Positions 44,853-52,187 of a stretch of DNA of 64,000 nt are shown piece by piece. Both the position numbers and the translations under genes were made by a program. The stretch spans positions 3,100,001 through 3,164,000 of the forward strand of contig NZ_CM003768.1 of the NCBI RefSeq assembly GCF_001547525.1, in the 5' to 3' direction. Within the stretch, counting starts at the first letter, position 1. The number at the start of each line of letters is the position of its first letter. Source of the stretch: Burkholderia anthina (GTDB taxonomy: Bacteria; Pseudomonadota; Gammaproteobacteria; Burkholderiales; Burkholderiaceae). The notes under the pieces are model-generated. The model was not told the origin of the DNA and made no database searches. It was given only the letters and a program-made list of their open reading frames with translations.

Positions 44853-45959
44853 ATGAAAACGAAAGCCGCGATTGCATGGAAGGCGGGTGCGCCGCTGACG
44901 ATCGAGGAAGTCGATCTCGAAGGGCCGCGCGCCGGCGAAGTGCTGATCGAAGTGAAGGCGACGGGCATCTGCCACACCGACTACTACACGCTGTCGGGCG
45001 CCGATCCGGAAGGGATCTTCCCGGCGATCCTCGGCCATGAAGGCGCGGGCGTGGTGGTCGACGTCGGCCCCGGCGTCGGCACGGTGCGCAAGGGCGACCA
45101 CGTGATTCCGCTCTACACGCCCGAATGCCGCGAGTGCAAGTTCTGCCTGTCGCGCAAGACCAACCTGTGCCAGAAGATCCGCGCGACGCAGGGCAAGGGC
45201 CTGATGCCCGACGCGACGTCGCGTTTCTCGCTCGACGGCAAGCCGCTGTTCCACTACATGGGTACGTCGACGTTCTCGAACTACATCGTCGTGCCGGAAA
45301 TCGCTGTCGCGAAGGTGCGCGAGGACGCGCCGTTCGACAAGATCTGCTACATCGGCTGCGGCGTGACGACGGGCGTGGGCGCGGTCGTGTACTCGGCGAA
45401 GGTCGAGGCCGGCGCGAACGTGGTCGTGTTCGGCCTCGGCGGGATCGGCCTGAACGTGATCCAGGGCGCGAAGATGGTCGGCGCGGACAAGATCATCGGC
45501 GTCGACATCAACCCGAAGCGCGTCGAGCTCGCGAAGAAGTTCGGGATGACGCACTTCATCAACCCGAACGAAGTCGAGAACGTCGTCGACCACATCGTGC
45601 AATTGACCGACGGCGGCGCCGACTACTCGTTCGAATGCGTCGGCAACGTGAAGCTGATGCGCCAGGCGCTCGAATGCACGCACAAGGGCTGGGGCCAGTC
45701 GTTCATCATCGGCGTGGCGGCAGCGGGCGAGGAAATCAGCACGCGTCCGTTCCAGCTCGTCACGGGCCGCGAATGGAAGGGCTCGGCGTTCGGCGGCGCG
45801 CGCGGGCGCACCGACGTGCCGAAGATCGTCGACTGGTACATGGAAGGCAAGATCAACATCGACGACCTGATCACGCACACGCTGCCGCTCGAGCGGATCA
45901 ACGAAGGCTTCGACCTGATGAAGGCCGGCGAGTCGATCCGCTCGGTCGTGCTGTACTGA
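44853..45959 (+). CDS. adhC: S-(hydroxymethyl)glutathione dehydrogenase / class III alcohol dehydrogenase
   Basis: Zinc, NAD-dependent class III dehydrogenase that oxidises S-hydroxymethylglutathione (formaldehyde adduct) and also reduces S-nitrosoglutathione. The 368-residue protein shows the catalytic zinc ligands in TGICHTDYYTLSG and GHEGAGVV, the structural zinc cysteines CRECKFCLSRKTNLC, and the Rossmann loop FGLGGIGLNVIQGA. ATG at 44853 follows CAGGAG. Its partner hydrolase gene fghA begins 16 bases later, forming the standard formaldehyde detoxification pair. Confidence 0.97.
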   Translation: MKTKAAIAWKAGAPLTIEEVDLEGPRAGEVLIEVKATGICHTDYYTLSGADPEGIFPAILGHEGAGVVVDVGPGVGTVRKGDHVIPLYTPECRECKFCLSRKTNLCQKIRATQGKGLMPDATSRFSLDGKPLFHYMGTSTFSNYIVVPEIAVAKVREDAPFDKICYIGCGVTTGVGAVVYSAKVEAGANVVVFGLGGIGLNVIQGAKMVGADKIIGVDINPKRVELAKKFGMTHFINPNEVENVVDHIVQLTDGGADYSFECVGNVKLMRQALECTHKGWGQSFIIGVAAAGEEISTRPFQLVTGREWKGSAFGGARGRTDVPKIVDWYMEGKINIDDLITHTLPLERINEGFDLMKAGESIRSVVLY

Positions 45960-45975
45960 CCGGGAGCGCACCGCC

Positions 45976-46824
45976 ATGCTCGAACTCGTTTCCTCGCATG
46001 CGTGCCACGGCGGCGAGCAGCGTTTCTACCGTCACGATTCGGCGGCCATCGGCCTGCCGATGAAGTTCTCGGTGTACCTGCCGCCGCAGGCCGCGCAGCA
46101 GCGCGTGCCGGCGCTGTTCTATCTCGCGGGGCTCACGTGCACCGACGAGACGTTCGCGATCAAGGCCGGCGCGCAGCAATACGCGGCGCAGCACGGGATC
46201 GCGCTCGTGATGCCCGATACGAGCCCGCGCGGCGCGGGCGTGCCGGGCGAGACGGATGCGTGGGATTTCGGCGTCGGCGCGGGTTTCTACGTCGATGCGA
46301 CCGAAGCGCCGTGGTCGACACATTACCGGATGGAGTCGTACGTGACGGGTGAGCTGCGCGAGCTCGTCGTGGCCGAGCTGCCGATCGACGGCGCGCGGCT
46401 CGGCATCTTCGGCCACTCGATGGGCGGGCACGGTGCGCTGACGCTCGCGTTGCGTCATCCGGGCCTGTACCGGTCGGTGTCGGCGTTCGCGCCGATCGCC
46501 GCGCCGACGCGCTGCCCGTGGGGCGAGAAGGCATTCTCGGGCTACCTCGGCGCCGATCGCGAGGCGTGGAAGGCGCATGACGCGAGCGAGCTGGTCGCGC
46601 GCGCCGATGCGCCGAAGTTCGCGGACGGCATCCTCGTCGATCAGGGGCTCGCCGATCAATTCCTCGCGAACCAGTTGAACCCCGACGTATTCGAAGCCGC
46701 ATGCGCGAAGGCCGGCCAACCGCTGACGCTGCGCCGCCATCCGGGCTACGACCACGGCTACTACTTCATCTCGACGTTCATCGCCGATCACCTCGCGCAT
46801 CATGCGCGTGTGCTTGCGCGGTGA
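45976..46824 (+). CDS. fghA: S-formylglutathione hydrolase
   Basis: A 282-residue esterase-D-type serine hydrolase that splits S-formylglutathione to formate and glutathione, completing formaldehyde removal after AdhC. Visible features are FYLAGLTCTDETFAIKAGAQ near residue 50, MPDTSPRG, the nucleophile elbow GHSMGGHGAL, and the catalytic His in YDHGYYFI near the C terminus. It follows adhC by 16 bases in the same direction. A bidirectional hairpin terminator separates it from the converging znuB. Confidence 0.97.
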   Translation: MLELVSSHACHGGEQRFYRHDSAAIGLPMKFSVYLPPQAAQQRVPALFYLAGLTCTDETFAIKAGAQQYAAQHGIALVMPDTSPRGAGVPGETDAWDFGVGAGFYVDATEAPWSTHYRMESYVTGELRELVVAELPIDGARLGIFGHSMGGHGALTLALRHPGLYRSVSAFAPIAAPTRCPWGEKAFSGYLGADREAWKAHDASELVARADAPKFADGILVDQGLADQFLANQLNPDVFEAACAKAGQPLTLRRHPGYDHGYYFISTFIADHLAHHARVLAR

Positions 46825-46861
46825 GTAGCGGCGCAAGCAGGTAACGCGTCCGGTGCGCATG

Positions 46862-46903
46862 AAAAAACGCCGGCGCTGCCCTCGGGCACGCCGGCGTTTT
46901 GAT
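46862..46903. terminator. Bidirectional terminator between fghA and znuB
   Basis: AAAACGCCGGCG at 46864-46875 pairs perfectly with CGCCGGCGTTTT at 46889-46900. An inner TGCC/GGCA extends the stem. A and T runs flank both sides, so it can end both converging transcripts. Confidence 0.92.
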
Positions 46904-46931
46904 TGGCATCGGGCGGCGCCCGTCGCGCCGA

Positions 46932-47714
46932 TCAGTTGCGTCGCAGCAGGCTCGCCCCATACACGAGCGCCGACAGCGCGGTGATCCAGAAGCTCGTCGG
47001 CCAATCGGTGTGATACGCGAGCACGATGCCGGCCCACGCTTCGAACAGCGCGAACAGCGCGGCGAGCAGCACGCCCGTCGACAGCCGCGTCGACACGTTC
47101 TGCGCGGCCGCCGCCGGCCCGACCAGCAGCGTGAACACGAGCAGCACGCCGACGATCTGCGTCGCCGCGGCCACCGCGAGCGCGCACACCGCCAGGAACA
47201 GCATCGACACCGTGCGCAGCGACACGCCCTTGGCTTCGGCCAGTTCCGGCTGCAGCGATGCGAACAGCAGCGGCCGCGCGATCAGCGCGAGCGCGGCGAG
47301 GCTCACCGCGCCGATGCCGGCGAGCACCGCGAGCGTGTCGTGGCTGACCGCGAGCACGTTGCCGAACAGCAGCGCGGTGACCTGCGTCGCGAACGACGTA
47401 TAGAAATGCAGGAACAGCAGGCCGAAGCCGAGCGCGCCGGAGAGGATCACGCCGATCGCGACGTCGCGGCCCGCGAGCCTTTCGCCGAGCGCGCCCATCC
47501 CGATCCCGGCCGCGAGCGTGAAGCCGACCATCCCCCAGATCGGCGAGATGCCGAGCAGCACCGCGCCCGTCGCGCCGGTGAAGCCGACGTGCGACAGCGC
47601 GTGGCCCGCGAAGGTCTGCCCGCGCAGCACCAGGAAGTAGCCGACGATGCCCGCGAGCACCGCGACGATTCCCGACGCCGCGAAGGCGTTGATCATGAAG
47701 TCGTATTCAAACAT
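46932..47714 (-). CDS. znuB: Zinc/manganese ABC transporter permease
   Basis: A 260-residue ABC-3 family permease with about eight hydrophobic segments and the conserved stretch GQTFAGHALSHVGFTGATGAVLLG near residues 32-55, AEAKGVSLRTVSML, and LLVFTLLVGPAAAA. It forms the membrane channel of the metal importer. Its start overlaps the upstream ATPase gene by 8 bases (47707-47714), implying coupling. It ends the zur-znuA-znuC-znuB unit before a terminator. Confidence 0.94.
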   Translation of the reverse strand: MFEYDFMINAFAASGIVAVLAGIVGYFLVLRGQTFAGHALSHVGFTGATGAVLLGISPIWGMVGFTLAAGIGMGALGERLAGRDVAIGVILSGALGFGLLFLHFYTSFATQVTALLFGNVLAVSHDTLAVLAGIGAVSLAALALIARPLLFASLQPELAEAKGVSLRTVSMLFLAVCALAVAAATQIVGVLLVFTLLVGPAAAAQNVSTRLSTGVLLAALFALFEAWAGIVLAYHTDWPTSFWITALSALVYGASLLRRN

Positions 47715-48591
47715 CGTGCGAATGCCCGGGATGAGCGTGTCCGTGGTGGTGATGGCCGTGGCCGCCGCCGTGCGAGTGGCCGTCGTCGTCCTCGTGTTCG
47801 TGATCGTGCTTCTCGATCTCGACGTCGCCCGACATCACGAAGATCTTGCCGTTTACGCGCATCACGTCGATCGGCGATCCATAGAGCCGCGACAGCACGG
47901 GCTTCGTGATCACCTCGTCGACGGTGCCGAGCGCGGCCACGCCGTTGCCGAGATACAGCACGCGATCGAGCGCGTTCAGCAGCGGATTCAGTTCGTGCGC
48001 GGAGAACAGCACGGTGATGCCGAGCTCGCGCTGCACGTTGCGCACGAGTTCGACGACGCCGCGCTGATGGTTCGGGTCGAGGCTGATCAGCGGCTCGTCG
48101 AGCAGCAGCAGCTTGGGGTTGCCGAGCAGGCATTGCGCGAGCAGCAGGCGCTGCCGTTCGCCGCCGGACAGTTCGGACAGCGGCCGGCGCGCGAGCGACG
48201 GGCCGCCGACGAGATCGAGCACGCGATCGACGTCGCGGCGCGTGGCCGCATTCGTGTGCGGCAGGCCCCAGCGATGGCCGTCGGCGGCCATCGCGACGAA
48301 ATCGTAGCCGCGCATCCGGCGGTTCGCGAGGCCGCTCCTGATCTGCGGCATGTAGCCGATCGACGCGTTGCCGCGCGCGACCGGCACGCCGCCGACCGAC
48401 AGCGTGCCGGCCGACACGGGGACGAGGCCGAGCACCGCGCGCATCAGCGTCGTCTTGCCCGCGCCGTTCGGCCCGAGCACGCCGACGAATTCGCCGGGCT
48501 CGATCGAGAAACTGACGTCGCGCAGGATCGTGCGGCCGCCCAGTTCGAGCGTGACGCGATCGAGTGCGAGGGCGTGGGGAGTGGCGGTCAT
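47707..48591 (-). CDS. znuC: Zinc/manganese ABC transporter ATPase with His-rich tail
   Basis: A 294-residue ABC ATPase. Walker A GPNGAGKTT lies near residue 40, the signature LSGGERQR near 150, Walker B LLLLDEP near 170, and the switch His in FSAHELN near 205. Beyond the ATPase core, the last 35 residues are dominated by His, Asp and Gly, with about 14 histidines. In ZnuABC systems the His-rich segment normally lies in ZnuA; here ZnuA lacks it and the ATPase has it on the cytoplasmic side. ATG at 48591 has only a weak ribosome site, 17 bases after the znuA stop. Confidence 0.93.
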   Translation of the reverse strand: MTATPHALALDRVTLELGGRTILRDVSFSIEPGEFVGVLGPNGAGKTTLMRAVLGLVPVSAGTLSVGGVPVARGNASIGYMPQIRSGLANRRMRGYDFVAMAADGHRWGLPHTNAATRRDVDRVLDLVGGPSLARRPLSELSGGERQRLLLAQCLLGNPKLLLLDEPLISLDPNHQRGVVELVRNVQRELGITVLFSAHELNPLLNALDRVLYLGNGVAALGTVDEVITKPVLSRLYGSPIDVMRVNGKIFVMSGDVEIEKHDHEHEDDDGHSHGGGHGHHHHGHAHPGHSHDV

Positions 48592-48608
48592 GTCGTGACG
48601 GTTGTCGG

Positions 48609-49520
48609 TTACTTGCCGGCCGAAAGCGCGTTGCCGAGCGCGTCGAGCTGGCTGGTCATCCATTGCTGGAAGGTCTTGCCGGCCGGCTGCGTCTCGGTGA
48701 CGCTGACGGTCGGCACGCCGCCGTCGCGCGCGATCTTCAGCATGCGTTTGGTCATCGGTTCCTCGGCCTGGCTGTTGTAGATCAGCGCGCGTACCTGCTT
48801 CTTGCGCAGGTCGTTCTCGAACGCGGCGACGTCCTGCGCGCTCGCCTCGGTGTCGTTCATCGTCGCGAGCTGGAAGCGCTGGTTGCGCATGTCGAGGCCG
48901 ATCGCGTCGGACATATAGCCGAATACGGGCTCGGTGGCCGTCACGGGCACGCCCTTGTACTTCGCGCGCAGTGCGGCGACCTTGTCGTCGACGGGTTTCA
49001 GCGACGCGACGAATTTCTGCAGGTTCGCGTCGTACTCTGCCTTGTTCGCCGGGTCGGCGCGGCCGAGCTCGGCCGCGATCGCGCGTGCGGCCGCCGGCAT
49101 CGTCGCCGGGTCGTACCAGAGGTGCGGGTTGTCGCCGGCCTTCTTACCGACGAGATCGGCGACGACGATCGTCGCGCGCTTCGCCTGTTTCGACGCGCCG
49201 AGCAGCTTGCCCATCCACGGATCGTAATCGGCGCCGTTGTAGATCACGACCTGCGCGTGCTGGAGCGCGCGAGCCGTCTTCGGGCTCGCTTCGAACAGGT
49301 GCGGATCCTGATCCGGATTGCTGAGGATGCTGGTGACCGCGACGTGGCGGCCGCCGATCTGCGACGCGACGTCGCCGTAGAAATTCTCCGCGGCGACGAC
49401 GTTGACGGTCGCGGCCTGCGCGACCACGGGTGCGGCGAACGACAGCGCGGCGACGGCGGCGGCCAGCCAGCGGACAGGCGACAGGGCGCGCCGCGGCGCG
49501 CGCTTCAGGGCAATGGACAT
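48609..49520 (-). CDS. znuA: Zinc/manganese ABC transporter substrate-binding protein
   Basis: A 303-residue cluster A-I binding protein with a signal peptide (cleavage after VAQA, about residue 36). Metal ligands expected for the family are His74 (QDPHLFE) and His133 (GDNPHLWYD). At the third position, where zinc-specific ZnuA has His, this protein has Glu197 in TATEPVFGYM. The acidic/histidine loop of E. coli ZnuA is absent. The Zur-like regulator upstream supports zinc, but the Glu is like manganese binders, so specificity is open. ATG at 49520 follows GAGGAG. Confidence 0.92.
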   Translation of the reverse strand: MSIALKRAPRRALSPVRWLAAAVAALSFAAPVVAQAATVNVVAAENFYGDVASQIGGRHVAVTSILSNPDQDPHLFEASPKTARALQHAQVVIYNGADYDPWMGKLLGASKQAKRATIVVADLVGKKAGDNPHLWYDPATMPAAARAIAAELGRADPANKAEYDANLQKFVASLKPVDDKVAALRAKYKGVPVTATEPVFGYMSDAIGLDMRNQRFQLATMNDTEASAQDVAAFENDLRKKQVRALIYNSQAEEPMTKRMLKIARDGGVPTVSVTETQPAGKTFQQWMTSQLDALGNALSAGK

Positions 49521-49566
49521 GGAACTCCTCGTTGGAAGGGCGGCGCGTACGCCGCGCGATTCGGCG

Positions 49567-50028
49567 TCAGCGCTGCGCGGGCTTGCGCTTGCAATGCCCG
49601 CACAGGCCGCTCAGCTCGACGACCTGATGGTGGACTTCGAACCCGTGCGCGGGCTCGCTCGCGGACAACTGCTTCGCGAGGTCGCCGCCGGGAATCTCGA
49701 CGGTGTCGCCGCACGAATCGCAGATCAGGAACTGGCCTTCGTGCGGCACGCCGATCTCGCAGCACGCGAAGAACGCGTTCTTCGATTCGATCCGGTGGAT
49801 GAAGCCGTGCTCGACGAGGAAATCCAGCGCGCGGTAGACGGTGGTCGGCGGCACGCGGCCGCGTTGCGGTTCGAGTTCGGCGAGCAGGTCGTACGCGCCG
49901 ATCGGGCGCTGCGCGGCCAGCACGCGTTCGTAGACCTGGCGGCGCAGCGGCGTCCACGCGAGCCCGTGCTCGGCGGCGAATGCGTCGGCCCGGGACAGCC
50001 GGGCGTCAATGGACGATGAGGTAGCCAT
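49567..50028 (-). CDS. zur: Fur-family zinc uptake regulator Zur
   Basis: A 153-residue Fur-family repressor. The winged helix (WTPLRRQVYERVLAA and PPTTVYRALDFLVEHGFIHRIES, part) is followed by the metal-sensing domain with two CxxC pairs, CDSCG and CGHCK, which hold structural zinc, and the FEVHHQVVEL His region. It is the first gene of a leftward unit; znuA begins 46 bases downstream, so Zur probably represses its own operon. ATG at 50028 is the normal family start; the longer upstream frame was rejected. Confidence 0.92.
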   Translation of the reverse strand: MATSSSIDARLSRADAFAAEHGLAWTPLRRQVYERVLAAQRPIGAYDLLAELEPQRGRVPPTTVYRALDFLVEHGFIHRIESKNAFFACCEIGVPHEGQFLICDSCGDTVEIPGGDLAKQLSASEPAHGFEVHHQVVELSGLCGHCKRKPAQR

Positions 50029-50060
50029 GGCGTGAAGCAGGCGATGAAACACAGTATCGC

Positions 50061-50076
50061 GATGATATAACGTATC
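50061..50076. promoter_or_regulatory. Possible Zur box before zur-znuACB
   Basis: GATGATATAACGTATC, 33 bases before the zur start, contains the ATATAAC half-site seen in Zur boxes and is partly palindromic (GAT...ATC ends). Read leftward, TATATC could be the -10 that the box covers. Confidence 0.4.
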
Positions 50077-50241
50077 GCCGCGCCGTGCAGCGCGAATTCC
50101 GTTTTCCGTCCTCGCTCCGTCCCCGTCGCCGCCGATGCCACTGCGTCGCACCGTGCGCGCCGCGCCTTGCCGTGCGGGCGCGGCGGGACGTCGTCGTGCG
50201 CCGCCGTGCCGCAGCGCGTCATAGAAAGCCGTCACGTCGTC

Positions 50242-50270
50242 TTGACAGCGCGTATCGCGTATCCGATCAT
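50242..50270 (+). promoter_or_regulatory. Promoter of the polyol operon
   Basis: A perfect TTGACA at 50242-50247 and GATCAT at 50265-50270 are 17 bases apart, 87 bases before the first start codon. The spacer has the direct repeat GCGTATC twice, and GATC repeats follow, possible regulator contacts. Confidence 0.65.
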
Positions 50271-50356
50271 TCGATCACTAACAGAGCAATTGATCGGTCG
50301 CCGAGCGTTCGCTCACTTCGCGACCGGCATGCAACAGAACGAACCGGAGACAGCCA

Positions 50357-51133
50357 GTGAGACTGGAAGACAAGGTCGCGATCCTGACGGGCGCCGCAAG
50401 CGGCATCGGCGAGGCGGTCGCGCAACGCTATCTGGACGAGGGCGCGCGCTGCGTGCTCGTCGACGTGAAGCCGGCGGGCGGCTCGCTCGCGCGGCTGATC
50501 GAGGCCAACCCCGGCCGCGCGGTGGCCGTCACGGCCGACGTCACGCGCCGCGACGACATCGAGCGGATCGTCGCGACGGCGGTCGAGCGCTTCGGCGGCG
50601 TCGACATCCTGTTCAACAACGCGGCGCTGTTCGACATGCGCCCGCTCCTCGACGAATCGTGGGACGTGTTCGACCGGCTGTTCTCGGTCAACGTGAAAGG
50701 GCTGTTCTTCCTGATGCAGGCGGTCGCGCAACGGATGGTCGAGCAGGGGCGCGGCGGCAAGATCGTCAACATGTCGTCGCAGGCCGGCCGTCGCGGCGAG
50801 GCGCTCGTTTCGCACTACTGCGCGACCAAGGCCGCGGTGATCAGCTATACGCAGTCGGCCGCGCTCGCGCTCGCGCCGCACCGGATCAACGTGAACGGTA
50901 TCGCGCCGGGCGTGGTCGACACGCCGATGTGGGAACAGGTCGATGCGTTGTTCGCGCGCTACGAGAACCGGCCGCTCGGCGAGAAGAAGCGGCTCGTGGG
51001 CGAAGCCGTGCCGCTCGGCCGCATGGGCGTGCCGGGCGACCTGACGGGCGCCGCGCTGTTCCTCGCGTCGGCCGACGCCGACTACATCACCGCCCAGACG
51101 CTGAACGTCGACGGCGGCAACTGGATGAGCTGA
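50357..51133 (+). CDS. SDR-family polyol dehydrogenase, GTG start
   Basis: A 258-residue NAD(P)-dependent short-chain dehydrogenase, first gene of the polyol operon. It has the Rossmann loop TGAASGIGE near residue 12, Asp near the end of beta-2 (VLVDVKP) suggesting NAD preference, NNAALFDM, the catalytic Ser in NMSSQAGRRG and the YxxxK motif HYCATKAAV. The sequence resembles sorbitol (L-iditol) and galactitol dehydrogenases. GTG at 50357 follows GGAGA and matches the family start MRLEDKVAILTG. It would oxidise the imported polyol to a ketose. Confidence 0.9.
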   Translation: MRLEDKVAILTGAASGIGEAVAQRYLDEGARCVLVDVKPAGGSLARLIEANPGRAVAVTADVTRRDDIERIVATAVERFGGVDILFNNAALFDMRPLLDESWDVFDRLFSVNVKGLFFLMQAVAQRMVEQGRGGKIVNMSSQAGRRGEALVSHYCATKAAVISYTQSAALALAPHRINVNGIAPGVVDTPMWEQVDALFARYENRPLGEKKRLVGEAVPLGRMGVPGDLTGAALFLASADADYITAQTLNVDGGNWMS

Positions 51134-51230
51134 AAATGCCGCCGCTCGCACGCGCCGTTCGCGAGCCGGCCCGCTACGCGGCGGCAGCCCCGCACGCCGC
51201 GGCCGCCGTCGAACGAGGAGGGCTCGCCTG

Positions 51231-52187
51231 ATGGCCGAGATCGTCGTCGCCGGCGAACTGCTGGCCGAATTCGTCGCCGCCGAGCGCGGCCAGGGCTTCG
51301 ATGTGCCGGGACTCTTCGCCGGCCCGTTCCCGAGCGGCGCGCCGGCGATCTTCGCCGACCAGGCGGCCCGGCTCGGCGCGCGCGTCGCGTATGCGGGCTG
51401 CGTCGGCCGAGACGCGTTCGGCGATGCGATCGTCGCGCGGCTCGCTCGCGACGGCGTGGACGTCGCGCGCATTCGCCGCGTCGCACGGCCGACCGGCACC
51501 GCGTTCGTCGCGTATCGCGACGACGGCTCGCGCAGTTTCGTCTTCACGCTGTCGACCAGTGCCGCGGCATGCGTCGATGCGTCCGACGTCGACACCGCGA
51601 TGTTCGACGGCTGCCGCTATTTCCACGTGATGGGCTCGTCGCTGACGAGCGAATCGGCGATCGCGGCCGTGCAGCGCGGCGTGATCGAGGCCGCGCGCGC
51701 GGGAGCCAAGGTGTCGTTCGATCCGAACGTGCGGCCCGAAATGCTGAGTTTCCGCCCGATGCGCGCGGCCCTCGACGAGATGCTCGCCGCGTGCCACCTG
51801 TTCCTGCCGAGCGAAGCCGACCTGCCGTTCTTCTGCGGGCCGCAGCCGGCCGAGCGCGCGATCGCGGGCCTGCTCGCGACGCATCCGCTGCTCGAGCGTG
51901 TCGTGCTCAAACGCGGTGCGCAAGGCAGCGTCGCATTCGATCGTGCGAGCCGCGTCGACGCGCAGGCTTATCCGGTCGACGAATTCGATCCGACCGGCGC
52001 CGGCGACTGCTTCGGCGGCACGCTGGTCGCGAGCCTCGTCGCGGGCATGGCGATCGACGTCGCGTTGCGTCGCGCGAACGCGGCCGGCGCGATCGCGGTC
52101 ACGCGGCGCGGCCCGATGGAAGGCAACAGCAGCGCGGCCGAGATCGACCGCTTCCTGACCGAACGAGGTATCGCATGTCCGGCCTGA
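51231..52187 (+). CDS. PfkB-family sugar kinase (tagatose kinase-like)
   Basis: A 318-residue ribokinase-fold kinase. The N terminus IVVAGELLAEFVA and GGAP-like FPSGAPAIFADQAARLG begin the fold. The second PfkB signature DPTGAGDCFGG carries the catalytic base Asp259. In the related Agrobacterium pathway a PfkB kinase beside a GatZ-like protein phosphorylates D-tagatose, so that is the favoured substrate here; fructose is an alternative. The last 13 bases overlap the next gene, suggesting tight coupling. Confidence 0.88.
   Translation: MAEIVVAGELLAEFVAAERGQGFDVPGLFAGPFPSGAPAIFADQAARLGARVAYAGCVGRDAFGDAIVARLARDGVDVARIRRVARPTGTAFVAYRDDGSRSFVFTLSTSAAACVDASDVDTAMFDGCRYFHVMGSSLTSESAIAAVQRGVIEAARAGAKVSFDPNVRPEMLSFRPMRAALDEMLAACHLFLPSEADLPFFCGPQPAERAIAGLLATHPLLERVVLKRGAQGSVAFDRASRVDAQAYPVDEFDPTGAGDCFGGTLVASLVAGMAIDVALRRANAAGAIAVTRRGPMEGNSSAAEIDRFLTERGIACPA

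Larger units (their letters stand above)
50029..50356. other. 328-base divergent region between zur and the polyol operon
   Basis: No gene is seen. It contains the possible Zur box at 50061-50076 and a good promoter for the rightward operon at 50242-50270. The middle (50090-50230) is plain GC-rich sequence with no structure that I recognise. Confidence 0.6.
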
